Shown piece after piece: positions 1 to 5,995 of a DNA stretch of 22,368 bases (its first letter is position 1; every line of letters begins with the position of its first letter). This DNA is from a virus. The notes beneath the pieces are model-generated. The model did no database searches. It had not been told where the DNA came from and saw nothing but the letters and a program-made list of their open reading frames with translations. The position numbers and the translations under genes are program-made. Location of the stretch: positions 1 through 22,368 of IMG/VR virus record IMGVR_UViG_3300042434_000164; one strand, written 5' to 3'.

Positions 1-2
1 TC

Positions 3-50
3 GTCGCTGTTTACGAAGCCAAAAAGAAAGCACTTACGGAAGTCAAATGA
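3..50 (+). CDS. 3' end of an upstream early gene (partial)
   Basis: An open frame enters from the left edge and gives 15 residues, VAVYEAKKKALTEVK, before a TGA at 48-50. The TGA overlaps the ATG of the next gene (ATGA at 47-50), the usual sign of translational coupling in this phage. The lysine-rich end carries no recognisable motif and the product cannot be named. Its position before a recombination module suggests an early replication or recombination protein, which is inference only. Confidence 0.5.
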   Translation, partial: VAVYEAKKKALTEVK

Positions 51-400
51 ACCTAGACCGCTTTGAAGAGGGTTTGATCGACGACATCCAGACTGACCGC
101 TGCAAGAAACTCTTGTGGTCGGTCATAAACCTGGCAGTAGAAGATGCTTGCAGGGCTCCGTACAACAAAAAGCCAAGCACCGAGTCAATCACCGCCATGA
201 GGTTTTTAATCGGGAACGGCAAGGAAGCTGACGTTGATTCTTGGCTGATGTGGTTAGACGTAAACGGTCCGGTGTTTAGAAGGAGACTCTTGGAAGCCAT
301 GTTCTCGGATCACCACGATAGGTTTCCAGACATGGCAAGACGAGCGTTCAGGTTCAACTACAACTGGTGGAGACAAAATGCGACTGATTTTAACGACTGA
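47..400 (+). CDS. Conserved phage hypothetical protein, early module
   Basis: This encodes 117 residues. The start is fixed by the ATGA overlap with the clipped gene on the left. It appears soluble: no signal peptide or membrane segment is seen. It is rich in acidic and aromatic residues and ends in an Arg/Phe/Trp-rich stretch (FRFNYNWWRQNATDFND). The middle part, with a W..V..LAVEDA helix, an A..FL segment and a VDSWLMWLDVNG block, recalls small unknown proteins that sit beside NinB-type genes in other phages, but I cannot name a family. Its last 23 bases overlap the ninB gene, so the two are probably translated together. Function unknown. Confidence 0.7.
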   Translation: MNLDRFEEGLIDDIQTDRCKKLLWSVINLAVEDACRAPYNKKPSTESITAMRFLIGNGKEADVDSWLMWLDVNGPVFRRRLLEAMFSDHHDRFPDMARRAFRFNYNWWRQNATDFND

Positions 401-797
401 GAATGACCGCAGGAAGGCTATAGAGGCTCTACAAGACGCTGAACTAGGTTACATGGTAACTATTACCAAACCTCCTCGCACAGCGGCTCAGAATCGGTTT
501 TATTGGGCGATCCTTACTGCGTGTTCTGAGCAGCTTATGAACCAAGAATACACACAGGACATATGGCACGAGTGGGCGAAAACTCGATTCTTGCCAACAA
601 GGATCGTGGACCTACCTGGAGGCCAGGTGAAGGAGCTTGAGCCTTCTACCGCTTCTCTCACGGTCTCTGAGTTCTCTGATCTTGTGGAACAGCTCCTACA
701 GTACGCATTGGAGAAAGGCTTGATTTGGACTGATGAGATGAAAGACGCTGAACTAGATTTAAGGAAGATCAATGTACATAAACAAAAAGCTGCTTGA
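378..797 (+). CDS. ninB: NinB-like recombination protein
   Basis: This encodes 139 residues of the NinB (lambda Orf) family. In lambda this protein is a recombination mediator that binds single-stranded DNA and can substitute for host RecFOR. Typical features are the N-terminal MRLILTTENDRRKAIEAL segment, the KPPRTAAQNRFYWAIL segment at about residues 31-47, the EWAKTRF segment near residue 65, and a C-terminal helix followed by a basic tail (KINVHKQKAA). The length matches the family. GGAG lies about six bases before the ATG, inside the preceding gene. The gene overlaps the preceding one by 23 bp and the next by 26 bp. With the YqaJ nuclease two genes downstream it probably forms the phage's homologous recombination set. 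Confidence 0.9.
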   Translation: MRLILTTENDRRKAIEALQDAELGYMVTITKPPRTAAQNRFYWAILTACSEQLMNQEYTQDIWHEWAKTRFLPTRIVDLPGGQVKELEPSTASLTVSEFSDLVEQLLQYALEKGLIWTDEMKDAELDLRKINVHKQKAA

Positions 798-1065
798 GGC
801 TTGCAGGCACATCCCTTGCGGATCGTGTTTTTGCGAAGATGGAACGGTTGTCGCCGCACACAGGAACCAAGGAAAAGGCATGGGCATCAAGGTATCTGAT
901 GCTTTAGTAGCATCCCTGTGCTTTCGTTGTCACACATACTTAGATCAGGGAAAGGATATGTCTCGTGAAGAACGTCGAGACTTCTGGAACCAGGCTTACA
1001 TAAACACGATGCAGGCAATGATCGAACGAGGATTTCTAAAGGTGCAAAATGGAACAAAGAACTGA
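772..1065 (+). CDS. DUF1364-type Cys/His (putative HNH-fold nuclease) protein
   Basis: This encodes 97 residues with a zinc-ligand pattern: CRHIPCGSC-C near residues 11-21, a TVVAAHRNQGKGMGIK segment containing the central His, and LCFRCHTYLDQG (CxxCH) near residues 50-61. The layout C..C, then V.AH, then K.SDAL.A.LC..CH...D, is that of the DUF1364 family found in the nin-type region of lambdoid phages. That family is often described as HNH-fold or recombination-associated. SD-like AAGGA precedes the ATG by six bases, and the start overlaps ninB by 26 bp. A role in processing recombination or replication intermediates is an inference from neighbours. No activity can be asserted from sequence alone. 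Confidence 0.72.
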   Translation: MYINKKLLEACRHIPCGSCFCEDGTVVAAHRNQGKGMGIKVSDALVASLCFRCHTYLDQGKDMSREERRDFWNQAYINTMQAMIERGFLKVQNGTKN

Positions 1066-1645
1066 GGATTGGTACAAAGCAAGACTAGGCCACGTAACGG
1101 CTTCTAGGGCTTCAGACGCGATTGCAAAGCAAGGTACGGCTACGCGTAGGAACTACGCAATCCAGCTCGTCACAGAGCGTTTAACGGGCTTACAGACCGA
1201 TTCTTTTACGAACGCGGCTATGCAGTGGGGTACAGAGCAAGAACCTATCGCTAGGGTCGCTTATGAGCAGGCTACAGGCTCGATTGTGGAGCAGACAGGT
1301 TTTCATAAGCATAAGAGCATAGAATGGCTTGGAGCCTCTCCTGATGGGTTTGTAGGCTCAGGTCTGATCGAGATCAAGTGTCCTAACTCAAACACTCACG
1401 TTGATTATTTACTCGCAAAGGAGGTTCCCACTAAGTACAAGTCTCAAATGCTCACTCAAATGCTAGTGACAGGTAAAACATGGTGCGACTTTGTTAGCTT
1501 CGACCCAAGGCTTCCCGATCACTTGCAGTTATTCATTGTTAGATACGAGCCAAAGCCAGAGGAGTTCAAGATCATTGAGCTACAACTCACGAACTTTCTA
1601 GCCGAGGTATCAGAAATGGAGAAATCGCTATGCCAAAAGAACTAA
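1049..1645 (+). CDS. YqaJ-family (lambda exonuclease-like) viral recombinase nuclease
   Basis: This encodes 198 residues of the YqaJ/lambda-exo branch of the PD-(D/E)XK superfamily. Such enzymes degrade one strand of duplex DNA from its ends to expose single strands for annealing. Visible motifs are the N-terminal RTEDWYKARLGHVTAS (residues 4-19), the GTEQEPIAR acidic helix (61-69), the catalytic Asp in GASPDGF (D99), the E-x-K pair in LIEIKCP (E108, K110), and the YKSQMLTQM helix (130-138) with its conserved Gln residues. SD AGGTG lies four bases before the ATG and the gene overlaps its neighbour by 17 bp. No Redbeta- or RecT-like annealing protein follows, so the partner may be outside the window or may be the small DDDVPF protein next door. 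Confidence 0.9.
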   Translation: MEQRTEDWYKARLGHVTASRASDAIAKQGTATRRNYAIQLVTERLTGLQTDSFTNAAMQWGTEQEPIARVAYEQATGSIVEQTGFHKHKSIEWLGASPDGFVGSGLIEIKCPNSNTHVDYLLAKEVPTKYKSQMLTQMLVTGKTWCDFVSFDPRLPDHLQLFIVRYEPKPEEFKIIELQLTNFLAEVSEMEKSLCQKN

Positions 1646-1845
1646 CCGGAAGTATTAGCAAGAACAAGAAAAAAGAAAAAGACGCTCACCCTGATTACAG
1701 AGGGTCAGCAACTATTGGAGGGATTGATTACTGGGTATCAGGTTGGGTCAACGAGGGATCGGATGGAAAGTATCTGGGGTTGAAGTTCCAGCAGAAGGAT
1801 GGAGAGTCAAGACCTGCAAAACAAGACGATGACGTACCGTTCTGA
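1630..1845 (+). CDS. 71-residue protein with SSB-like acidic C-terminal tip
   Basis: This small protein has a basic N-terminus (SISKNKKKEKDAHPDYRGS), a beta-rich core (ATIGGIDYWVSGWVNEG, then YLGLKFQQKDGE) and a disordered tail ending in DDDVPF. The tail matches the acidic tip of bacterial single-stranded DNA-binding protein (E. coli SSB ends in DDDIPF), which recruits replication and repair partners. The protein is much shorter than a normal SSB OB-fold of about 110 residues. Its core resembles short DUF736-like phage and plasmid proteins, but I am not sure of that assignment. It overlaps the nuclease gene by 16 bp; GGAG lies eight bases before the ATG. I infer an accessory role in single-stranded DNA handling or host protein recruitment. 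Confidence 0.75.
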   Translation: MPKELTGSISKNKKKEKDAHPDYRGSATIGGIDYWVSGWVNEGSDGKYLGLKFQQKDGESRPAKQDDDVPF

Positions 1846-1855
1846 GGAGAAAGAT

Positions 1856-2086
1856 ATGCACCTAAGCAAACACCAAAGCCTGTTGAGGCAGGCTTATATT
1901 GTTAGACCTAAACTCATAACCGACGATTCTCCTGCTTTAGATAAAGCGATCAGGACCATCGAGAGCGAGAATCCCAGTGCTTTCTGGAAAGAGAAAGACT
2001 TTGAAAAGCGGAGGTTCTACCATGCGCCACGCCCAGGCACTCCTTATGCGTCTGCTGTCCATGCGTGGCCGAAAGATCTCTTATGA
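1856..2086 (+). CDS. Small hypothetical early protein
   Basis: This encodes 76 residues starting MHLSKHQSLLRQAYIV. I chose this ATG over one 57 bases upstream because a strong GAGGAGA ribosome site (1844-1850) lies five bases before it, and because the longer version would run back into the preceding gene. The protein is charged, with an FWKEKDFEKRRFYHAP stretch in the middle and no membrane segment. I do not recognise it. Its TGA overlaps the ATG of the next small gene (ATGA at 2083-2086), so it is part of the same early operon. Confidence 0.65.
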   Translation: MHLSKHQSLLRQAYIVRPKLITDDSPALDKAIRTIESENPSAFWKEKDFEKRRFYHAPRPGTPYASAVHAWPKDLL

Positions 2087-2268
2087 ACTGGAGAGAGCTA
2101 ATCAAAAATCAAACCAGGAACGAGAAGTTCAGGCCCGTCGAAGAAATATGGAGGGAATACGGATGGAAGCCACCAAGTACCGAGTGTCCAGAGACGATGG
2201 CTAAACACAAAGCGTTTAAGGAATGGTCGATCCGTGGCATCGTGGATCAACCTTATCAAGCAAGTTAA
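2083..2268 (+). CDS. Small hypothetical early protein
   Basis: This encodes 61 residues starting MNWRELIKNQ. The start is set by the ATGA overlap with the previous gene; an in-frame ATG at 2065 would lie inside that gene. The core VEEIWREYGWKPPST is a pattern I associate with small unknown early proteins of other phages, which supports this reading over an overlapping frame at 2022-2204. It is highly charged with a Trp-rich N-terminus and no membrane segment. Its last 35 bases overlap the next gene. Function unknown. Confidence 0.6.
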   Translation: MNWRELIKNQTRNEKFRPVEEIWREYGWKPPSTECPETMAKHKAFKEWSIRGIVDQPYQAS

Positions 2269-2473
2269 ATCTTCGGACGTTGAGGAGATCGCGGCAGCGT
2301 ATGAGAAAGCGCTGCCGTTTGTCGTTCAGGATTGGGCGAAGATGATCCTAAAACTTCCTAAGACTAAAAGACTCCCAATTATCGAGAAGATAGACAGGGT
2401 TCACGGAGACAAGATAGGGCAAATGGTCAGGGACGAAGTTACCGCGCAACACTTCTCTAAAGTACGAAAATGA
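2234..2473 (+). CDS. Small hypothetical early protein (GTG start)
   Basis: This encodes 79 residues with a GTG start at 2234 (MASWINLIKQVKSSD), weakly supported by AAGGAA about 11 bases upstream. A shorter product from the ATG at 2342 is possible. It looks helical, with an RLPIIEKIDRVHGDKIGQMV segment and a basic end (HFSKVRK). Similar short proteins with a 'LPK..R...I....HG' pattern occur before the end of early operons in phages and plasmids, but I cannot name a family. The first half carries a perfect 8-bp inverted repeat at 2292-2317. Function unknown. Confidence 0.6.
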   Translation: MASWINLIKQVKSSDVEEIAAAYEKALPFVVQDWAKMILKLPKTKRLPIIEKIDRVHGDKIGQMVRDEVTAQHFSKVRK

Positions 2474-2487
2474 TGTATTCTTAATGT

Positions 2488-3069
2488 ATGAATATTTGCA
2501 AAATAGAAGATTGTGAATCAATCGTTGACGCAAAAGGGTTTTGTAGAAAGCACTATTTGCGCTGGTATAGGCATGGAAGCCCATACATCGTCCTTGATAC
2601 ATCAAAGGGAATTGCCAAAGCGGCAGAAAAAAATACTAAACACGGATGCTGGTCTCATGAACTTTATCCGGTATGGAACTCGATGATGGCAAGATGTTAT
2701 AAAACACATCATCACAAGTATAAAAACTACGGTGCAAGAGGTATTTATGTATGCGAACAATGGCATGACATAAGGAACTTTATTGCCGATATGAGCCCAA
2801 GGCCTGTTGGTCTTACATTAGATAGAATAGATAACAACGGCCCTTATCACAAAGAAAATTGTCGATGGGCAACTAAAGAACAGCAGGCAAGAAACTCTAC
2901 CAGATCAAAATTGACTGATGATATTAGGGTGCAAATTATCAACAATTATGAGAAATATGGCTCACCAAAAAAAGTGGCTGAAATACTATCAATTCAGTCT
3001 TACGATGTTAAAAACGTAATGTATAGACTAAAAAAACTTAAGACCTTGCAGGCGGCACTACACCCTTAA
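2488..3069 (+). CDS. HNH endonuclease, homing-type, probably a recent insertion
   Basis: This encodes 193 residues. The N-terminus has a possible zinc knuckle (C4, C9, C19, H22). The middle carries the HNH signature LTLDRIDNNGPYHKENCRWA at residues 109-127, with D112, D115 and N124 in the usual order. A C-terminal helix-turn-helix-like segment (141-185) probably reads DNA. This architecture is typical of free-standing phage HNH homing enzymes. The gene is clearly AT-richer than its neighbours: 19 of 60 bases are G or C at 2941-3000, against 32 of 60 at 1201-1260. No ribosome site is visible before the ATG. It ends the + strand unit and its last 32 bp overlap the 3' end of the opposite holin gene. 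Confidence 0.9.
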   Translation: MNICKIEDCESIVDAKGFCRKHYLRWYRHGSPYIVLDTSKGIAKAAEKNTKHGCWSHELYPVWNSMMARCYKTHHHKYKNYGARGIYVCEQWHDIRNFIADMSPRPVGLTLDRIDNNGPYHKENCRWATKEQQARNSTRSKLTDDIRVQIINNYEKYGSPKKVAEILSIQSYDVKNVMYRLKKLKTLQAALHP

Positions 3070-3463
3070 CGCGTTCAAAACTTCTCATGCCAGCAATCCC
3101 CAGCATCCCGCTCAAAATAACCCATAGCGCGTCTGTGTCGAGCATGGGAGGAGGCGATACCTCACGAGGAACATAACCCTCTGCCTGAAGCCAGGTCCAC
3201 GCCCAAACAAGTAAAGGGTAAAGCAGGAACTGGTAAAACATCGCACCAGCACCAACCCAACCGATAGCAGGTCTCCAACCGGCAACGAATAGATTCTGAT
3301 TGGCAGCCTCGACCTTGTTGACTTCCATCTGACCTAGGTCGATAGCCTGGTCGATGCGTTTGGCCTCGAGCTCAAGCTGCATCCGCTCTTTATCGGTCGT
3401 TATCAGGTCCGATGCGACCTTACCAACAGACTCGATCACCGACCCTATGCCTAAGAAGTTCAT
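3038..3463 (-). CDS. Holin of the 3TM (gene-transfer-agent/phage) family
   Basis: This encodes 141 residues. I chose the ATG at 3463 because it overlaps the endolysin stop as ATGA; an upstream TTG at 3487 is less likely. The N-terminal half is charged and helical. The FVAGWRPAIGWVGAGAMFYQ segment (59-78) bears the GWRP-IGW signature of the GTA/phage 3TM holin family. It is followed by hydrophobic spans at about 66-92 and 111-126, then a basic end (FERVKGVVPPARS). Such proteins sit in the inner membrane and release or trigger the endolysin. The gene is last in the - strand unit and overlaps the opposite HNH gene by 32 bp. A second holin candidate lies at 5113-5331. Confidence 0.85.
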   Translation of the reverse strand: MNFLGIGSVIESVGKVASDLITTDKERMQLELEAKRIDQAIDLGQMEVNKVEAANQNLFVAGWRPAIGWVGAGAMFYQFLLYPLLVWAWTWLQAEGYVPREVSPPPMLDTDALWVILSGMLGIAGMRSFERVKGVVPPARS

Positions 3464-3960
3464 AATTTCAATGTCCGATTTAGCCAACCAAGTAAGAACT
3501 TCATCTGGCTCCTGTCCCTGGTCACGATGTCTCTGTACCTAGCGATCTTTGCAAGCGCGTAGTAGGCCACAAATAGCTCAGGATTGGCTTGGTTGAGTGC
3601 TTGTACGGTCTTGGGTCCAATAGAACCGTCTGGAGCGGTTTTAACGCATATCTGGGCTAGTTTAGAAGCGACAGAAACGCCTGTGTTGACTGCAAAGTTA
3701 AAGATAGAAGAAGCGATTACGTCTGACTCGATTTCATCGCCTCTAATCTTGTTCCAGAAGTTTGTTTTGTAGAAGTCTCGGACCATTTGAGTTGGAGGTG
3801 TCTCTGTGTAGTCAATGTACTGCCAACCCTCCCAGTTAGGATTCATCTTGCGAGCAATACCTGCGTAGGTCATTCCACCTCGATCACCAGGAACCTCATG
3901 GAGAACGTAACCGCCCTCGTCCTCCATCATCTTATCGAAAGCCGACTCAAAGCTAGCCAA
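3460..3960 (-). CDS. Endolysin: GH108 N-acetylmuramidase with C-terminal peptidoglycan-binding domain
   Basis: This encodes 166 residues. The EGGYVLHEVPGDRGGMTY block at residues 15-32 is the glycoside hydrolase 108 signature, with Glu15 the expected catalytic acid. It is followed by GIARKMNPNWEGW. The C-terminal part (about 90-166, APDGSIGPKTVQAL... and NPELFVAYY) matches the PG_binding_3 domain that normally follows GH108. The role is cleavage of cell-wall glycan at the end of infection. There is no signal peptide, so export depends on a holin. I chose the TTG at 3960 over the GTG at 3969: AGGGGTGA lies five bases before the TTG, and 14 residues before EGGY is the usual family spacing. The stop overlaps the 3TM holin start (ATGA). 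Confidence 0.92.
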   Translation of the reverse strand: MASFESAFDKMMEDEGGYVLHEVPGDRGGMTYAGIARKMNPNWEGWQYIDYTETPPTQMVRDFYKTNFWNKIRGDEIESDVIASSIFNFAVNTGVSVASKLAQICVKTAPDGSIGPKTVQALNQANPELFVAYYALAKIARYRDIVTRDRSQMKFLLGWLNRTLKL

Positions 3961-4891
3961 TTGCTTCACCCCTAAAATAAGCGGTTCCTTCTATAACCTC
4001 GCATAATTCCGGTGGAAGAAGCCTGCCGTTTTGGAACTTTAGAATCGCAAAGCCCTGACACCAAGGAACGGGATTGTCCTCCATGTAACTAAACTGATCG
4101 CCGCCAGGATCTGCAAGCATACCCGTAGACACACCATATCGACGACCGGTGTAGTCGCCCCAACCTTTGACTTCTAAGAGGTGGGTATGCCCTGAGACGG
4201 TAGAGATACCAGCCTTAAGCACATTGTTGTAACCGGAGTGGATACCTCCGTGTTGGAGTCGATGCTTGACCATACAGACCTCGTTAACCATCACCGACCA
4301 GGATACCGTCCATTCTGGGATATGATCTTTAAGACATGTTCCACCGATACCCTTGAACTCAGGGACCTGGCCTGCCAAACGCCTATCGAAGCGTATATCG
4401 TGGTTTCCGGTTGTTCTATGTAGGAATGTTCCTAGACCCTTACAAGCCTTGACGATCTTATCCATGTGCCACTGGACCGCTTCGAGTTCATCCCTAAGAC
4501 TCGCAACAGGACTCCAATCCATAGGACCAAATCGGCTAATCGAACCTCCGTCTAGGATGTCGCCGTTAGCAATAATCGCCTTAGGCTTGAGCATCTTGAT
4601 GACTTTAAGAAGCGCGTTAAACCCTACGGATGGTTCGCCAGGCATGAAGTGCGCGTCACTAAAAACCAAGACGTAACCATCAACGGTTAAGATAGATCGT
4701 TTAGCGTTTTGAGGAATAGTAAGAGAGTGTTCCGAGTCTAGGAATAAACCGTAACGTGACTCGATAGACCTGCGCCTTAGATAGACGCTGCGTTGTGAGG
4801 TGTTAAGAGCCCTAGCAACCCCAGCAGGGCTTTTTAGCTCTCGGAATAGCGCGATGAACTCATCGTCGCTGCATTTTGCGTTGTGAACCAT
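3953..4891 (-). CDS. Calcineurin-like metallophosphoesterase with N-terminal helix-turn-helix
   Basis: This encodes 312 residues. Residues 8-48 form a helix-turn-helix-like segment (SPAGVARALNTSQRSVYLRR). Residues 70-300 contain the metal-binding motifs of the calcineurin-like phosphoesterase family in order: FSDAH (D79, H81), NGDILDGG (D111), TGNHD (N163-D165), KH at 209-210, and SGHTH (233-237). All key residues are present, so an active two-metal phosphoesterase is likely. The substrate is unknown; DNA or a nucleotide is plausible given the DNA-binding-like N-terminus. Its end overlaps the endolysin start by 8 bp and its start overlaps the preceding gene, so it is expressed with the lysis genes. 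A direct role in lysis is not evident. Confidence 0.88.
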   Translation of the reverse strand: MVHNAKCSDDEFIALFRELKSPAGVARALNTSQRSVYLRRRSIESRYGLFLDSEHSLTIPQNAKRSILTVDGYVLVFSDAHFMPGEPSVGFNALLKVIKMLKPKAIIANGDILDGGSISRFGPMDWSPVASLRDELEAVQWHMDKIVKACKGLGTFLHRTTGNHDIRFDRRLAGQVPEFKGIGGTCLKDHIPEWTVSWSVMVNEVCMVKHRLQHGGIHSGYNNVLKAGISTVSGHTHLLEVKGWGDYTGRRYGVSTGMLADPGGDQFSYMEDNPVPWCQGFAILKFQNGRLLPPELCEVIEGTAYFRGEAIG

Positions 4892-5138
4892 GATGAAGCC
4901 CCCAGTGCTCGACGCTTTGGATCATCTTTCGCGGGATCACTAGCGATTGAGCAATTGCGTCATCCGTAACGGACTGACAAATCTTCAGGCCACGCTCATT
5001 ATCTGCAACTAAAAAGCCAATTGAGGTAACAAGTGGAACCTGAAACTCGGCGGCTTTTTCGAGGCTCTCACCCCATCCCAAAGTGTCATGCGCTGCATCT
5101 TCCCAAACTACTTTAACTATCTGAGGGAGATTTTTCAT
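4860..5138 (-). CDS. Small conserved phage protein in the lysis region
   Basis: This encodes 92 residues. The layout IVKVVWEDAAHDTLGWGES, then VPLVTSIGFLVADNERG, then VTDDAIAQSLVIPRKMIQSVE looks like a compact beta fold that I associate with small unknown proteins near the lysis or tail genes of T7-like and related phages. There is no signal peptide. The ATG at 5138 lies inside the upstream holin gene (26-bp overlap), and the last 32 bases overlap the metallophosphoesterase start. Function unknown; the position suggests late expression. Confidence 0.7.
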   Translation of the reverse strand: MKNLPQIVKVVWEDAAHDTLGWGESLEKAAEFQVPLVTSIGFLVADNERGLKICQSVTDDAIAQSLVIPRKMIQSVEHWGLHHGSQRKMQRR

Positions 5139-5331
5139 TCTTCTTGTCTTTTATCGCGTGATACCACTTCCAGACAAGCCAACCGGATTGAAGCACAATA
5201 TATAACAACGTGGCAAGTGCAACCCATTCATTGAGTGTTAATCCACCAACAGTAACAGCCGTGGTTATGGCTATGGGAGGCGCTGCTTTTACAGCTTCCG
5301 TGATGACATCAGACTTTTGTTCCGGCGACAT
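5113..5331 (-). CDS. Holin-like small membrane protein
   Basis: This encodes 72 residues with the size and layout of a small phage holin. The N-terminus is polar (MSPEQKSDVITEAVKAAPP), followed by a mildly hydrophobic segment (IAITTAVTVGGL) and a strong membrane span (WVALATLLYIVLQSGWLVW, about residues 36-54). The tail is short and highly charged (HAIKDKKNEKSPSDS). The LNEWV motif before the main span also occurs in holins of podoviruses of proteobacteria, from family knowledge. AGG stands five bases before the ATG. It lies eight bases downstream of the last adhesin gene and opens the lysis block. It is unlike the 3TM holin at 3038-3463, so one of the two may be an antiholin or pinholin. Confidence 0.75.
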   Translation of the reverse strand: MSPEQKSDVITEAVKAAPPIAITTAVTVGGLTLNEWVALATLLYIVLQSGWLVWKWYHAIKDKKNEKSPSDS

Positions 5332-5338
5332 GACAACC

Positions 5339-5995
5339 TCATACGGCTACTTTACGAATGGCTCTTACGATTAAGGATTGAGATTTAGCGTTATTGAACT
5401 GACTGCCATCTAAGAAGTCAATTCTAGTGGCTGTTGTAAGACCAGCGCCAGGATTGGTGCTAGACCAAGTCCTCAAGTTAGTAGCAAAGGCTTCTGATCC
5501 GCCAGACTGAAACGCAGCAACGCTTGTTTGTGCTGGTGTTCCTGTGGTGTAGTTAGAACCCCTAGAAGGCACTGAGTAGGAGTTTGTACCGTAAGAAGTG
5601 CTATTAGACTGTGTGGTTGGCTTGAGGTTGTAGTAACAAATCTCTAACTCATAAAGAGCAGGTAGATACCAATCCGAGTAACCATTGATCGTTAGCGCAG
5701 CGCACCATTGAGCAGCAGGATAAGTTGCTGAGTCTAACTCTGCTGTGTTCGTTGCTCCATCGTAAGTTGATAAGCCTAACGAGTCAGACGTATCCGATGT
5801 CTTGTAGTTAATACTGCTGTTTTGACCAGAGGCTTTAGGGGAGACCAAAAGATAGTAAGTGTTGCCACCAAAAGCTATCTTCCCTGCGTAGTAACCTCCC
5901 TGCCAGAACTCACCGATGGTAGACGGGCCTCTAGCACCAGATCCTGGGCCAAAGCCTCTGACAGAACCGCCTCCTAATGCTTCTAGGACAGGCAT
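5339..5995 (-). CDS. DUF1566 (Lcl C-terminal type) tail adhesin
   Basis: This encodes 218 residues. After a Gly-rich N-terminus comes a C-type-lectin-like DUF1566 fold. It shows GGYYAGKIAFGGNTYYLLV near residues 33-51, the hallmark NGYSDWYLPALYELEICYYN near 103-122, repeated Asn/Ser/Thr segments, and a terminal IVRAIRKV strand. Phage proteins of this type are receptor-binding tips or accessory fibres. The start shares one base with the upstream stop (TAATG). It is the last of a row of adhesin-like genes, immediately before the lysis block. Surface attachment is inferred from fold and context; the ligand is unknown. Confidence 0.8.
   Translation of the reverse strand: MPVLEALGGGSVRGFGPGSGARGPSTIGEFWQGGYYAGKIAFGGNTYYLLVSPKASGQNSSINYKTSDTSDSLGLSTYDGATNTAELDSATYPAAQWCAALTINGYSDWYLPALYELEICYYNLKPTTQSNSTSYGTNSYSVPSRGSNYTTGTPAQTSVAAFQSGGSEAFATNLRTWSSTNPGAGLTTATRIDFLDGSQFNNAKSQSLIVRAIRKVAV

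Noticed and set aside
1977-2204. A + strand frame of 75 codons (or 60 from an ATG at 2022 with GGAGG upstream)
   Set aside because: It lies across two better-supported genes at 1856-2086 and 2083-2268, which are joined by ATGA. Its product is Arg/Met-rich with no familiar pattern.
3070-3130. A terminator between the convergent transcription units
   Set aside because: No clear stem followed by a T-run is visible on either strand near the junction; short CATG/CCCAT pairings there have no T-run.
4808-4836. Hairpin AGCCCT/AGGGCT followed by TTTT on the + strand
   Set aside because: It is only six base pairs with a long loop, within the coding sequence of the metallophosphoesterase and antisense to it, and no + strand gene lies just upstream. 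Weak support for a terminator.
5339-5995. Possible target of a diversity-generating retroelement, since the protein is C-type-lectin-like
   Set aside because: No reverse transcriptase, template repeat or accessory gene is in the window, and no second near-copy of the gene's end was seen. It could be reopened if such genes lie outside.
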